From: Vibrio tasmaniensis 1F-187
GTDB lineage: Bacteria; Pseudomonadota; Gammaproteobacteria; Enterobacterales; Vibrionaceae
Assembly: GCF_000272405.2 (NCBI RefSeq)
Contig: NZ_AJZM02000010.1
Span: forward strand, 1 to 6,602
Length of the DNA stretch: 6,602 nt
Reading direction: 5' to 3'
Shown here: piece by piece, positions 6,540-6,602 of the stretch
Layout of the letters: every line of letters begins with the position of its first letter
How positions within the stretch are numbered: position 1 is the first letter of the stretch
Program-made: the position numbers and the translations under genes
The notes under the pieces: generated by a model
The model's database searches: none
Seen by the model: only the letters and a program-made list of their open reading frames with translations
What the model was told of the DNA's origin: nothing

Positions 6540-6602
6540 GAATACTCCTAGAGTGAGGCCAAGTAATCTATTAAAAGACTAGGGCGTGTTGATCTTTCGA
6601 GC
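6540..6602. other. pykA upstream region, cut by the window edge
   Basis: Only 63 bases precede the pykA start here. They contain its ribosome binding site (minus strand of 6545-6549) and AT-rich sequence (TTTTAATAG on the minus strand) that could contribute to a promoter, but no clear -35/-10 pair is visible. The last 20 or so bases differ in character and are discussed as a finding. Confidence 0.5.

Noticed and set aside
1..6602. Defence, phage or toxin-antitoxin system
   Set aside because: Every sizeable frame is a housekeeping, transport, envelope or lipid-hydrolase gene. The patatin gene has no effector-type partners such as a cyclase, so a CBASS-like reading is not supported.

Overview
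The window looks like ordinary chromosome of a gammaproteobacterium, most likely a Vibrio or close relative. This rests on a PykA-type pyruvate kinase, a YjjU-like patatin protein, a 12-helix sodium:neurotransmitter symporter (NSS) with a MetS-type small subunit, and two small outer-membrane beta-barrel proteins, all in moderately AT-rich DNA. The genus is an inference from overall protein character, not from a search.

Layout, left to right. Positions 1-254 are a non-coding leader with one weak promoter candidate. A 134-residue predicted outer-membrane protein follows on the + strand (255-659). It converges on a minus-strand transporter operon, and a perfect 13-bp hairpin flanked by A and T runs (672-701) can end transcription from both sides. 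The operon is an NSS transporter (820-2280) followed after 2 nt by a 32-residue single-helix protein (719-817) of the MetS type; the pair probably imports methionine, alanine or a similar amino acid with sodium. Upstream lies a 503-bp AT-rich gap (2281-2783) holding an operator-like palindrome near the transporter start and a likely terminator for the next gene. That gene (2784-3377, minus strand) is a second outer-membrane barrel with a signal peptide; its start is best placed at an internal ATG with a clear ribosome binding site. Divergently on the + strand come a 29-residue single-helix protein resembling YnhF (3523-3612) and a patatin-like lipid hydrolase resembling E. coli YjjU (3654-4862). 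The hydrolase converges on pyruvate kinase II (pykA, 5091-6539, minus strand) across a second bidirectional terminator (5012-5048). The last 63 bases are the pykA upstream region.

Most genes form separate units: the transporter pair is clearly one unit, the small protein and patatin may be another, and the rest stand alone. I see no phage, CRISPR, toxin-antitoxin or defence system and no tRNA or rRNA. I found no convincing undescribed system. The points worth a second look are the two tiny membrane proteins, the extra helical segment in the patatin protein, and the palindrome before the transporter.
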